Source of the DNA: Fidelibacterota bacterium
Lineage (GTDB): Bacteria > Fidelibacterota > Marinisomatia > SCGC-AAA003-L08 > TS1B11
Direction of reading: 5' to 3'
Length of the DNA stretch: 8,369 nucleotides
Assembly (NCBI GenBank): GCA_022564085.1
Contig: JADFMC010000079.1
Coordinates: 1 to 8,369 of the forward strand
The translations under genes and the position numbers were made by a program. The first letter of the stretch is position 1, and every line of letters begins with the position of its first letter. Shown piece by piece: positions 1-6,559 of this stretch. The notes beneath the pieces are model-generated. The model saw only the letters and a list, made by a program, of their open reading frames with translations. It did not search any database and was not told the origin of the DNA.

Positions 1-2
1 AT

Positions 3-332
3 TCCCAGAACCCTTACGCCGATACCGCCTTCGTCTGGCTGTATGTGCCGGACATCGGCGGTGATAGTACTGGTCTCTCCCTTGAAGCCGGGTACACATT
101 TATCGAAAATAATGATATAATCTCTTCTGGTCGCGCCCTCTATCGCCACGAAGTGGATATCTTTAACGGCTTTGAATCCGGGCCGGTCTGGCACCAGACG
201 ATACTTAAGCCCGGAGCACCTTTTACCATATTGCTGGACACCCCCGGCCTGCGTGAATCCGATACTACTAGTTTGCGGCTGCGGGTGCGCGGGGGTTCAA
301 AAACCACCGGCTCCGTCACCGGTTACAGGTGA
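3..332 (+). CDS. porU: PorU-like peptidase C25 (gingipain-family) protein, upstream fragment, partial at 5' end
   Basis: The frame is open from the first bases of the window (109 codons, then TGA at 330-332), so the true start lies outside. The fragment reads NPYADTAFVWLYV near its start, then a YRHEVDIFN segment followed by SGPVW, and ends in a beta-strand-like LRLRVRGGSK stretch. These resemble the N-terminal beta-rich region that precedes the C25 protease domain in PorU-type T9SS proteins (NPY...WL, then SG..W, then an LRLR strand). The next expected segment, HRLQVNFND, is found not in this frame but in the frame of the following open reading frame, which overlaps it. I infer that this is the front part of the same gene, split by a frameshift, and that the last residues before the stop (about TTGSVTGYR) are out-of-frame readthrough. 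It could instead be a separate short protein, but that is unlikely. The symbol rests on family resemblance. Confidence 0.6.
   Translation, partial: SQNPYADTAFVWLYVPDIGGDSTGLSLEAGYTFIENNDIISSGRALYRHEVDIFNGFESGPVWHQTILKPGAPFTILLDTPGLRESDTTSLRLRVRGGSKTTGSVTGYR
272..329 (+). other. Frameshift junction within the PorU-like gene
   Basis: Family-like protein sequence moves from the frame of position 3 to the frame of position 329 in this interval. The second frame is closed upstream by TAG at 269-271 and the first is closed by TGA at 330-332, so the switch must occur between them. The change equals one missing base. Two homopolymers lie in the likely spot: GGGGG at 291-295 and AAAAA at 299-303. Adding one A would give RGGSKNHRLRHRLQVNFND, a smooth continuation. 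This may be an assembly or sequencing error, a true mutation, or less likely a programmed -1 shift. Confidence 0.7.
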
Positions 333-2965
333 ACTTCAACGATATGCCCACCTGGCAGTCCAGCAGCTGGTCGGCATTCGCTGATCGAATCCTTTCCCTG
401 CCTGCAGGCCGGATTGGCCGTAACGGACAAAACATCCTGATACTTGCTAATCTAGCCGCCGATTCGCGGGATGAAATCTGGGTTGACTGGGCCGAACTGG
501 AATACGGGCTGGACCTGAAGGCGGTGGACGACCGGCTGGCCTTCCTGACCCCGGCAATGGCGGGGGCGGTCAATATTGCCCTGAGCGATTTCAGCGGTTC
601 GCCGTTGGTCGTGGATATCACTGATCCGGCCCGGCCGGTGCTGTTACCCGCCTCGGCGGTGGCCAGCGGCTGGCAGTTCACCCCCCTCGAATTTATCGAG
701 CCTCGCCGCTACCTTGCTTACGGGGAAAACGGCCTGCTGTCACCGGGGGTCTCCACGCTGCACACCGGCCTGAGCTTCACCGACCTGCGGACCCCCAATC
801 ATCAAGCGGATTATATTGTAATTACTGCCCGGGAGTTGCGGCCCTGGGCGACCGAGTTGGCGGCGATACATGCCGGAGAGGTCCGGGAGCAGTACCGTCT
901 GGATACGCTGGTGGCCACGGTAGAGGAGATCTATGAGGAGTTCTCCGGGGGGGTGGCCGATCCTTACGCTATCAGGGCTTTCCTGCGCTATGCTTACGAG
1001 AACTGGCGGGACCCGATCCCCACCCTGGTGGCCCTGTTCGGTGACGGCGACATTGACTACCGTAATATCTCCGGCCGGAGCAATATCCTGGTGCCCACTA
1101 TCCAACTGGATGGCCGGGATGAGATATTTTCCCGTTCGGCCGACGACCATTTCGTCTACCTGGATCCCATCGATCCGGGTGACAAGCTGCCCGATATGGG
1201 CATCGGCCGCATTGGCGTTTCCACACCGGAGGAGGCCGCCGCCGTGGTTGAGGCAGTGCGCCAGTATATGGTCACTCCCGAGCCGGGCGCCTGGCGGCAG
1301 AGGATCGTCCTGGCGGCCGACGACCCGGCGCGGCCCAACAATAATGAACCGAATTTCATTTTGGATTCGGAGAAATTCGCCAACCTGGTACCCCCCTTTC
1401 TACAGCTCAAGAAAATCTATCTGACCGAGTATACCAAGGTGCTGGACCCCTCCACCAGCTCGATCATCAAGCCCGACGCCACTGCCGATCTCATTCGCCA
1501 GATCAACCAGGGCGTCACCCTGATCAATTACATCGGGCATGGGGGACCTACCCAATGGTCGCAGGAGGCGCTATTGAAAATGGAGCGTGACCGGGTACTT
1601 CTGGACCCCGGGCTGCGCCTGCCCGTATGGTATGCCGGTACCTGCTCCTGGGGCCGGTACGACCAACTGGACACCCCCAGCATGAGTGAGGTCATCACCG
1701 CCAGCACCAATATCGCCGGGATTGCCATTATTTCCGCCACCCGGGCGGTATTCTCCTCGAGCAATACCAAGTTCGTCACCAAACTTTTCCAACAGACCTT
1801 CCCCGATAGAAAACCGTCCCCCTACCGTATCGGCAATATCTTCCAGTACAGCCGGGGAGTGGATCTCAACGAGGAAGACAAATTCCACCTCTTCGGCGAC
1901 CCGGCCATCATCCTGGCCTTCCCCCGTTCCAGCCTGGCCATTGACCCGGCCTCACCCGATACGGTCAAGGTGTTGGATCGCGTTAGTTATGGAGGGGCCA
2001 CCAGCGGAGAGCTGACCAGCGGCCAGGCCCTGATAACAGTAGTGGATGCGCCCCGCCAGATCGAGCGCAGTTACCTCACCAGGGACGGTGACACCAGGAC
2101 CGTTAAATATGAGTTGCCCGGCGCAGCCCTATTCCGGGGACTAGTCTCGGTGAATGCAGGTCGCTTCGAAGGGCGCTTCAGGGTGCCCATGGACATCAGC
2201 TACGGCGCCAGCGCCGTCACCATCATCGCCTATGCCTGGTCAGAGCAGAGCGGCCCGCTGCAGGAACAGATCGGCGCCCGGTCAGACCTGTTTATCCGGG
2301 GCTCGCGATCAGATATTCAGGACCACGACGGACCATTGATCACAGTTTATTGGGACGGGCGCCCCCTGTATGACCAAGATGCGCTGCCGCTGGCGGCCCG
2401 GTTGGAAGTGGAACTCAAGGACCCCTTGGGGATCAACCTGACCGGTGAAGTAGGCCATGCCATTCGCATCTGGATCGATGACGAATCATCGGCCCAGGTG
2501 ATGGACCAACTATTCAACTATGATATCGGCAGTGATACCACCGGCGGCTTCACCTTCGATCTTGATCCCGGCCTGACAGGCCGGCATGAGATCACCATTG
2601 AAGCCTGGGACAGCGCGAATAACAAGACGGAAACTACCATCGTGGTCTACCTGGCCCTGTCCGAGGAGTTGGATGTGACCGGCTTGTTTAACTTCCCCAA
2701 TCCCTTCCAGGATCAAACTGATTTCGTCTATACGCTTTCGGTACCGGCGGAAATCGCCATAACGGTTTATACCCTTAACGGAGTGAAAGTGGTCGAATTG
2801 TTTTCAATGGGTGAGCAGTCCAGTGGGTTCCAGCGCCTCTTTTGGAATGGCCGGGATGCCTACCAGGACCGGATAGCCAACGGCACCTATCTCTATCAAT
2901 TCAGGGCCGAGACATTGGACGGAGCCATTATCACCCGCTGGGGCCGGTTGGCGCGGCTGCGGTGA
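329..2965 (+). CDS. porU: PorU-like T9SS peptidase C25 family protein with C-terminal FlgD-like domain (downstream part of a frameshifted gene)
   Basis: This 878-codon frame contains a gingipain-type C25 cysteine protease domain. The catalytic pair is visible: His in the GHGG motif (1538-1540, residue 404) and Cys in GTCSWGRYD (1643-1645, residue 439). The 35-residue spacing is close to that in gingipains. Further family landmarks are the DGDIDY stretch, the SATRAVFSSSN stretch after the Cys, and FHLFGDPAI near 1885-1915. The C-terminus (about residues 783-878) opens with NFPNPF and ends with WNGRD and NGTYLYQF, a FlgD/T9SS sorting-type Ig-like fold. In Bacteroidota, PorU is the outer-membrane sortase that removes C-terminal signals from T9SS cargo; a secreted C25 protease is the alternative. 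The GTG at 329 has no Shine-Dalgarno and starts inside a conserved strand (HRLQVNFND, from 317), so it is probably not a real start. The frame is open back to 272. The stop overlaps the start of the maf gene. Confidence 0.75.
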   Translation: MNFNDMPTWQSSSWSAFADRILSLPAGRIGRNGQNILILANLAADSRDEIWVDWAELEYGLDLKAVDDRLAFLTPAMAGAVNIALSDFSGSPLVVDITDPARPVLLPASAVASGWQFTPLEFIEPRRYLAYGENGLLSPGVSTLHTGLSFTDLRTPNHQADYIVITARELRPWATELAAIHAGEVREQYRLDTLVATVEEIYEEFSGGVADPYAIRAFLRYAYENWRDPIPTLVALFGDGDIDYRNISGRSNILVPTIQLDGRDEIFSRSADDHFVYLDPIDPGDKLPDMGIGRIGVSTPEEAAAVVEAVRQYMVTPEPGAWRQRIVLAADDPARPNNNEPNFILDSEKFANLVPPFLQLKKIYLTEYTKVLDPSTSSIIKPDATADLIRQINQGVTLINYIGHGGPTQWSQEALLKMERDRVLLDPGLRLPVWYAGTCSWGRYDQLDTPSMSEVITASTNIAGIAIISATRAVFSSSNTKFVTKLFQQTFPDRKPSPYRIGNIFQYSRGVDLNEEDKFHLFGDPAIILAFPRSSLAIDPASPDTVKVLDRVSYGGATSGELTSGQALITVVDAPRQIERSYLTRDGDTRTVKYELPGAALFRGLVSVNAGRFEGRFRVPMDISYGASAVTIIAYAWSEQSGPLQEQIGARSDLFIRGSRSDIQDHDGPLITVYWDGRPLYDQDALPLAARLEVELKDPLGINLTGEVGHAIRIWIDDESSAQVMDQLFNYDIGSDTTGGFTFDLDPGLTGRHEITIEAWDSANNKTETTIVVYLALSEELDVTGLFNFPNPFQDQTDFVYTLSVPAEIAITVYTLNGVKVVELFSMGEQSSGFQRLFWNGRDAYQDRIANGTYLYQFRAETLDGAIITRWGRLARLR

Positions 2966-3555
2966 ACCTGATCCTGGCATCCGGCTCTCCCCGCCGCAGG
3001 GAGCTGCTCTCCCGCCTGGGGATGCCCTTCGAAGTAGTTCAATCCGGAATCCCGGAGGAGCTGCGACCCGATGAAGATCCCGAGGCGGCCTGCCGGCGCC
3101 TGGCAGCCCATAAGGCCGATGCGATTTCCCGGTTGCATCCGCAGGACCTGGTGGTGGGCGCCGACACCCTGGTGGTGTTGGACGACCAGGTTCTGGGCAA
3201 GCCTGCCGATCTGGCGGAGGCCCGGCGGATGCTGGAGCTGCTCTCCGATCGAACTCACCTGGTGCTGACCGCTGTGTCTCTGGTATGCCAGGCCCGGCGG
3301 CACCGTTCAGGGATACTGGCAACCACGGCCGTAACTTTCCACCGCTTGGACGCTATGGATATCACCTACTACCTGAAGGTAGCGCCGCCCCTTGACAAAG
3401 CCGGCGCCTACGGCATCCAGGACTGGAGCGGGGTGTTCGTGAGCAGCATCTCCGGCTGCTACCATAACGTAATGGGGTTCCCTCTGGCACAATTTTACCG
3501 CCATTTAAAGGCCTGCGGATTGCTGTCTGAGTTGCAGTCCAGAAACAACTTGTAA
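2962..3555 (+). CDS. maf: Maf-family nucleoside triphosphate pyrophosphatase (YhdE-like, predicted dTTP/UTP type)
   Basis: Maf proteins hydrolyse non-canonical or excess nucleoside triphosphates to the monophosphate and pyrophosphate in the cytoplasm, and are linked to septum control. The GTG at 2962 gives a 197-residue protein, the usual family length. It begins VNLILASGSPRRRELL, with the Maf signature SGSPRR at residues 7-12. Other landmarks are GADT with the probable catalytic Asp68, VLGKP (77-81), KAGAYGIQ (146-153) and YHNVMGFPL (167-175). The KAGAYGIQ form, rather than the YceF-type variant, points to the YhdE dTTP/UTP subgroup. An in-frame ATG at 2842 would add 40 residues that overlap the C25 gene and precede the universal Maf N-terminus, so I reject it. 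The start overlaps the upstream stop as GTGA, which suggests translational coupling. The common motif ends in GLP; here it is GFP, a mild change. Confidence 0.93.
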   Translation: MNLILASGSPRRRELLSRLGMPFEVVQSGIPEELRPDEDPEAACRRLAAHKADAISRLHPQDLVVGADTLVVLDDQVLGKPADLAEARRMLELLSDRTHLVLTAVSLVCQARRHRSGILATTAVTFHRLDAMDITYYLKVAPPLDKAGAYGIQDWSGVFVSSISGCYHNVMGFPLAQFYRHLKACGLLSELQSRNNL

Positions 3556-3588
3556 CCCGAAACTTATACTAATTAAAATCAGATTCCA
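3556..3588 (+). promoter_or_regulatory. AT-rich gap with possible weak promoter for the rodZ-like gene
   Basis: This 33-base spacer is much richer in A and T than its surroundings. It contains TATACT at 3565-3570, five of six matches to the sigma70 -10 box. The best partner 17 bases upstream is GAAACA (3542-3547) inside the end of maf, only three of six matches to TTGACA. No terminator hairpin is visible between the genes, so the rodZ-like gene may also be read from upstream. No clear Shine-Dalgarno precedes the ATG at 3589. Confidence 0.3.
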
Positions 3589-4518
3589 ATGGATCAGCAA
3601 GAACCTTTTTTCCACGACCTGAAACAGCTGCGGGTGGCCCAGGGCATCACCCTGGCGGACATCTCATCCAAGACCCGCATAAACCAGCGCTTCCTGGAGG
3701 CCTTGGAAGCCGGTGAGTTTACCATCCTGCCCCATACCTATATCCGGCTGTTTCTACGGAGTTACTGTCAGGAGATCGGCTCCAACTTTGAGGAGGTGGC
3801 CCAGCAACTGGAGACTTACCTGGGTAATACGGCCACCCTCCCATCCATGTTGGAGGGCGATGAAAAAATCGATGTAACCGCCATGCAGCAGGCCGGTGAA
3901 TCCGACTTGGATCGTTCCCCGGCCACACTGCGGCGCGATTTTATTACCGGGGCGGTGATCTTCGTCTCCCTGGTGGTCATTACCGTCTTCGCCCGCCGGG
4001 CCTATCTGAACCCGGAGGAAGTCCCGGCGGCACAGCCCACTGCCGTCCGTACGGAGACACGGGCGCCGCGTCCGGAACCATCCGTGGCCGAACCGGCCCA
4101 AACCGCCTCCCCACCAGCCCGTAGCCTGACAGTGGCCCCCAACACCAGGCCGGTAGTACCGGTGGAATCCACCCTGGAACTGGAGGACCGGCTGTTCTCC
4201 CAGGACCGGCTGGTGGCCCACCTGCTGGAACGGGTACGCCTGACGCCCCCGGTGCGGCTCACCTTGATGTCCCGGGACAATATTGTCCTGCAGCCTTACT
4301 CCAACGGTAAGGCCGCCACCGCCTTCAATCTCACCGTGGCCGAGGCCCGCCAGTGGACCATCAAAGAGGTACTGGTTCTGCGCACCCCCTCTATCCACCT
4401 GCTGCGGGGAGACCTGAACGGAGTACCCATAGATTTCGGTGAAGCCACCGGCCTGGGTATACTGCGGGTTACGCCCAGCGGCGTATACGAAGTTTTCGGT
4501 TACGCTGCGCCGGAGTAA
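3589..4518 (+). CDS. rodZ: RodZ-like cell-shape protein (HTH_25 domain, one membrane helix, DUF4115-like C-terminus)
   Basis: RodZ is a bitopic inner-membrane protein that binds MreB through its cytoplasmic helix-turn-helix domain and helps maintain rod shape. The 309-residue product has the expected order. Residues about 9-75 form the RodZ-type HTH domain, with LRVAQGITLADIS, a TRINQRFLEALE helix and LPHTYIRLFLRSY. A single hydrophobic helix spans about 118-135 (FITGAVIFVSLVVITVFA), flanked by arginines. A Pro/Ala/Thr-rich linker covers about 143-195. Residues about 218-304 form a beta-rich periplasmic domain like DUF4115 (VRLTLMSRDN, WTIKE, LNGVPIDFG). Charges around the helix place the N-terminus in the cytoplasm. 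The gene sits after maf and before the division cluster, a sensible context for a morphogenesis protein. The subgroup cannot be settled by eye, and the DNA-binding-like N-domain alone would also fit a generic membrane-anchored XRE-family protein. Confidence 0.85.
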   Translation: MDQQEPFFHDLKQLRVAQGITLADISSKTRINQRFLEALEAGEFTILPHTYIRLFLRSYCQEIGSNFEEVAQQLETYLGNTATLPSMLEGDEKIDVTAMQQAGESDLDRSPATLRRDFITGAVIFVSLVVITVFARRAYLNPEEVPAAQPTAVRTETRAPRPEPSVAEPAQTASPPARSLTVAPNTRPVVPVESTLELEDRLFSQDRLVAHLLERVRLTPPVRLTLMSRDNIVLQPYSNGKAATAFNLTVAEARQWTIKEVLVLRTPSIHLLRGDLNGVPIDFGEATGLGILRVTPSGVYEVFGYAAPE

Positions 4519-4609
4519 CCCGCGCCCTCCACATTTACCTCCCGGTCATTCCACCCCGCCGCAAATTGGGCCTACCAGGAGTAGTCCGGCTGCCGATCCA
4601 CCAGCGGCG

Positions 4610-4644
4610 TTAGAGGCGGCCTGTTATCACGATTGCACCTCTAA
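4610..4644. repeat. 7-base perfect inverted repeat (TTAGAGG / CCTCTAA)
   Basis: TTAGAGG at 4610-4616 is the exact reverse complement of CCTCTAA at 4638-4644, separated by 21 bases. It lies about 45 bases upstream of the mraZ -35 box. It could be an operator half-site pair or a loose hairpin. A 7-base match within a region this size may also be chance, and there is no T-run after it, so I do not call it a terminator. Confidence 0.3.
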
Positions 4645-4686
4645 TTAGCTAGTCCCAGCCCGAATAGCCCCCTCCCTCAATTTTTC

Positions 4687-4715
4687 TTGACATTACCGGG
4701 GAAATGACCTATGTT
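4687..4715 (+). promoter_or_regulatory. Predicted sigma70-type promoter of the mraZ-rsmH-ftsL-ftsI operon
   Basis: A perfect -35 box TTGACA (4687-4692) is followed after exactly 17 bases by TATGTT (4710-4715), four of six matches to TATAAT. The start of transcription would fall near 4722. It precedes the first gene of the division cluster, where a promoter is expected. If the organism uses a Bacteroidota-type primary sigma factor, whose promoter consensus differs, this assignment weakens. Confidence 0.65.
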
Positions 4716-4716
4716 T

Positions 4717-4731
4717 GTGGGTAGAAGTGGG
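4717..4731 (+). promoter_or_regulatory. Putative MraZ box (two GTGGG direct repeats, 10-base period)
   Basis: GTGGG occurs at 4717-4721 and again at 4727-4731, one helical turn apart with a 5-base spacer. MraZ proteins are known to bind short direct repeats of the TGGG type with about 5-base spacers upstream of their own gene. In E. coli they repress the mra operon this way. The repeats begin two bases after the predicted -10 box and cover the predicted start of transcription, which suits repression. Only two clear copies are present. The position of a third copy 10 bases further on (4737-4741) reads TTCCC and does not match. Confidence 0.7.
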
Positions 4732-4788
4732 TTAATTTCCCTAAACTTCGATCACTTTAATGGCGGACTGAGTCGATCCCGGACACGC

Positions 4789-4797
4789 AGGGGCAGG
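4789..4797 (+). promoter_or_regulatory. Probable ribosome-binding site of mraZ
   Basis: The purine-rich AGGGGCAGG ends 5 bases before the TTG codon at 4803. In that frame no ATG or GTG exists between the upstream stop (TAA, 4758-4760) and the conserved MraZ N-terminus, so this site supports a TTG start. Confidence 0.45.
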
Positions 4798-4802
4798 TAT
4801 TT

Positions 4803-5267
4803 TTGGATACAACCGGAAACTCATTTACAGGCAGTTACAGCTATACGCTGGACACTAAGGGGCGGGTCAATATCCCCTCCAAAATGCGCCGGGCGCTGGG
4901 GCCGAATAACGACGGCACATTTGTGGCCACCCGCAGTGGCGATCTCTGTATCGTGCTCTATCCCATCCAGGTGTGGAAAGACAAACTGGAGGATAAATTG
5001 CTGCGGCTGAACAAGGGCAGTGCCCTCAACCGCCACTTCGCTCGCAACCTTTTGCGGCATGCCGAGACATTGCAGTATGACAGCCAGGGCCGGGTGGCGC
5101 TGCCCGCCGGGCTGGTAAAATTTGCTCAAATCGAAAAAGAGGTTGAGATCGTGGGAATGATCGATCGGATAGAGATCTGGTCTCCCGCGCGGCTGGCCGA
5201 AATAGAGGCCCGGTTCGCCGATCACGAAGAGGAGTTGGAAGCAATTGCCCGTGAAATCGATCTATGA
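4803..5267 (+). CDS. mraZ: Transcriptional regulator MraZ
   Basis: MraZ is a small ring-forming DNA-binding protein of the SpoVT/AbrB type that autoregulates the division and cell wall cluster. The 154-residue product shows the two tandem half-domains. The first reads GSYSYTLDTKGRVNIPSKMR, with the DxxxR signature at residues 17-21. The second reads YDSQGRVALPAGL, with DxxxR at 93-97. The start is TTG: there is no other start codon in frame, and the family usually begins about FRGSYEHSLD, so only some 7 extra residues (MDTTGNS) precede the conserved part. The length is slightly above the typical 143-152. It is the first gene after the promoter and GTGGG repeats, and it ends 6 bases before rsmH. 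The GTGGG repeats over its own promoter indicate negative feedback. Confidence 0.95.
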   Translation: MDTTGNSFTGSYSYTLDTKGRVNIPSKMRRALGPNNDGTFVATRSGDLCIVLYPIQVWKDKLEDKLLRLNKGSALNRHFARNLLRHAETLQYDSQGRVALPAGLVKFAQIEKEVEIVGMIDRIEIWSPARLAEIEARFADHEEELEAIAREIDL

Positions 5268-5273
5268 TTCATA

Positions 5274-6221
5274 ATGCACTCGGCCCCTGCCGTTGGAGCC
5301 GGTCCCCATTTGCCGGTGATGGTGGAGGAGGTGCTCACCCAGCTGGTGACCACCTCATCGGGACTGTACGTGGATGGCACCCTGGGCGGAGGCGGTCATG
5401 CCTTAGCCCTACTGGCCCGGCTGGCGTTTGGCGGCCGGGTGCTGGGAGTCGACCTTGACCCCGGGGCACTGGATACAGCCCGGCGAACACTGGCTGGGGC
5501 CGGCGACCGGATCAGCTTGCGCCAGGGTTCTTTCACCCAATTGCCCGCTTTCCTGGAGGAACTGGGAATGACCACCTGCCAGGGGTTGCTGCTCGATTTG
5601 GGGCTCTCCACGCTAACCCTCCAAAGCAGTGGACGCGGCTTCAGCTTCCAGCTCGAGGAACCGCTGGACATGCGTTTCGACCCCAGTCAGGGAGAGCCGT
5701 TGGCCCAGGTGCTGCTGCGGCTGAGCCGGTCCCAGCTGGCCGACATAATTTATCGCTACGGAGAAGAACGCCGCTCCCGTGCTGTAGCCCGTGCGATTCG
5801 CGGGGCTGCCGAGGCCGGCCGAATGCTCACTTCCGGTGACCTGGCTGCCACGGTGCGCTCAGTAGTCAAAGGGCCACAGGCCACCAAAACATTGGCGCGG
5901 GTCTTCCAGGCCCTACGGATTTATATCAACGGCGAACTCGACAATTTGCAGGCCGTCCTGGACTCCCTGCCGCAGATTCTCGAGGCCGGACGCCGGGTGG
6001 TAATCATCTCTTATCATTCTCTTGAAGACCGGTTGGTCAAGCATTTTTTCATCCGGGAGTCGAAGGCCTGCCTCTGCCCTCCTCAACTACCCTCCTGCCA
6101 ATGCAATCACCAGGCCACTCTTAAGGTGGTCTCGCGAAAGCCTATCACCCCTTCCGCTAAAGAGCAGGCCTTTAACCCCCGGTCACGGTCCGCAAAACTA
6201 CGTGTGGCGCAACGCCTGTGA
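5274..6221 (+). CDS. rsmH: 16S rRNA (cytosine1402-N4)-methyltransferase RsmH (MraW)
   Basis: RsmH uses S-adenosylmethionine to methylate N4 of C1402 in the decoding centre of 16S rRNA. The 315-residue product is of usual length. HLPVMVEEVL (12-21) is the standard opening. DGTLGGGGH (34-42) is the glycine-rich SAM-binding loop, followed by GVDLDP (58-63). ISYHSLEDRLVKHFF (from about 245) and KPITPSAKEQAFNPRSRSAK near the end are the family's C-terminal signatures. Between them a CLC-PPQLPS-CQC segment (Cys 266, 268, 275, 277) is present, as in many RsmH proteins. The ATG at 5274 follows the mraZ stop by 6 bases, with no strong Shine-Dalgarno, so translation may be coupled. The stop overlaps the start of ftsL. 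Nothing suggests damage to the gene. Confidence 0.97.
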   Translation: MHSAPAVGAGPHLPVMVEEVLTQLVTTSSGLYVDGTLGGGGHALALLARLAFGGRVLGVDLDPGALDTARRTLAGAGDRISLRQGSFTQLPAFLEELGMTTCQGLLLDLGLSTLTLQSSGRGFSFQLEEPLDMRFDPSQGEPLAQVLLRLSRSQLADIIYRYGEERRSRAVARAIRGAAEAGRMLTSGDLAATVRSVVKGPQATKTLARVFQALRIYINGELDNLQAVLDSLPQILEAGRRVVIISYHSLEDRLVKHFFIRESKACLCPPQLPSCQCNHQATLKVVSRKPITPSAKEQAFNPRSRSAKLRVAQRL

Positions 6222-6559
6222 TGGCGGCCTCCAGACGGCGCTTACCGGTCACTGGCGGTCGCCCGGCCAGACCGATGCCGGGTCCCTCCTTGCCGGTGTT
6301 CTTTTTCTGGACCTTCTTCCTGGTAAGCACTGCCATCGGCTACCTGTGGATTTACAACCAGACCGACGTGGTGGCCGCCCGGTTGGCGGAAGCCCGGCAG
6401 ACCCAGGCGGTGCTGGAGAATGAAAACCGTGAACTCCAGGCCACCATCGACAATCTGGCCCGCATGGAGCGCATTACCCGCATAGCCCGCACCCGGTTGC
6501 AGATGCACTTGCCGGCGGCTGAATCGATGATCGTTTACCTGCCAGAGATTCCTAAATGA
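6221..6559 (+). CDS. ftsL: Cell division protein FtsL (divisome bitopic protein)
   Basis: FtsL is a small bitopic protein that pairs with FtsB/DivIC and helps activate FtsW-FtsI at the septum. The 112-residue product has the expected layout. An Arg/Pro-rich cytoplasmic tail covers about residues 1-24, and one membrane helix about 25-45 (PVFFFWTFFLVSTAIGYLWIY). A periplasmic coiled coil covers about 48-84, rich in Leu, Glu and Arg. The end segment IARTRLQMHLPAAES resembles the usual FtsL tail. Sequence identity in this family is low, so the call rests on architecture and on the position between rsmH and ftsI. The start is ATG at 6221, overlapping the rsmH stop by one base (TGATG). A GTG at 6218 directly before it would add one residue. 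The stop overlaps the ftsI start by 4 bases. Confidence 0.88.
   Translation: MAASRRRLPVTGGRPARPMPGPSLPVFFFWTFFLVSTAIGYLWIYNQTDVVAARLAEARQTQAVLENENRELQATIDNLARMERITRIARTRLQMHLPAAESMIVYLPEIPK

Larger units (their letters stand above)
4519..4802 (+). other. 284-base intergenic region upstream of mraZ
   Basis: I see no convincing gene here. The second half holds the mraZ promoter and the GTGGG repeats. The first half (4519-4680) has no recognised element apart from a 7-base inverted repeat. A short weak hairpin (CTAC at 4572-4575 with GTAG at 4581-4584) is not followed by a T-run, so no intrinsic terminator for the rodZ-like gene is evident. The only T-run, TTTTT at 4681-4685, lacks a stem before it. 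From a start site near 4722 the mraZ leader would be about 80 nucleotides. Confidence 0.6.

Noticed and set aside
297..304. Programmed -1 ribosomal frameshift on the A-run
   Set aside because: The frame-0 codons TCA AAA ACC do not form a standard X XXY YYZ slippery heptamer, and I see no evident stem just downstream; a lost base is the simpler explanation.
2842..2961. Upstream in-frame ATG that would extend maf by 40 residues
   Set aside because: The added residues lie inside the C-terminal domain of the C25 gene in another frame, and the Maf N-terminus (LILASGSPRR) fits the GTG at 2962 exactly.
3754..4398. A 214-codon minus-strand open frame opposite the rodZ-like gene
   Set aside because: It is low-complexity and Gly-rich, with no recognisable domain, and it mirrors a well-supported + strand gene.
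4569..4587. Possible terminator hairpin after the rodZ-like gene
   Set aside because: The stem is only 4 pairs plus 2 after a mismatch, and no T-run follows.
4711..5010. A 99-codon + frame starting at ATG within the promoter
   Set aside because: It overlaps the mraZ -10 box and operator, runs into mraZ in another frame, and resembles no family I recognise.
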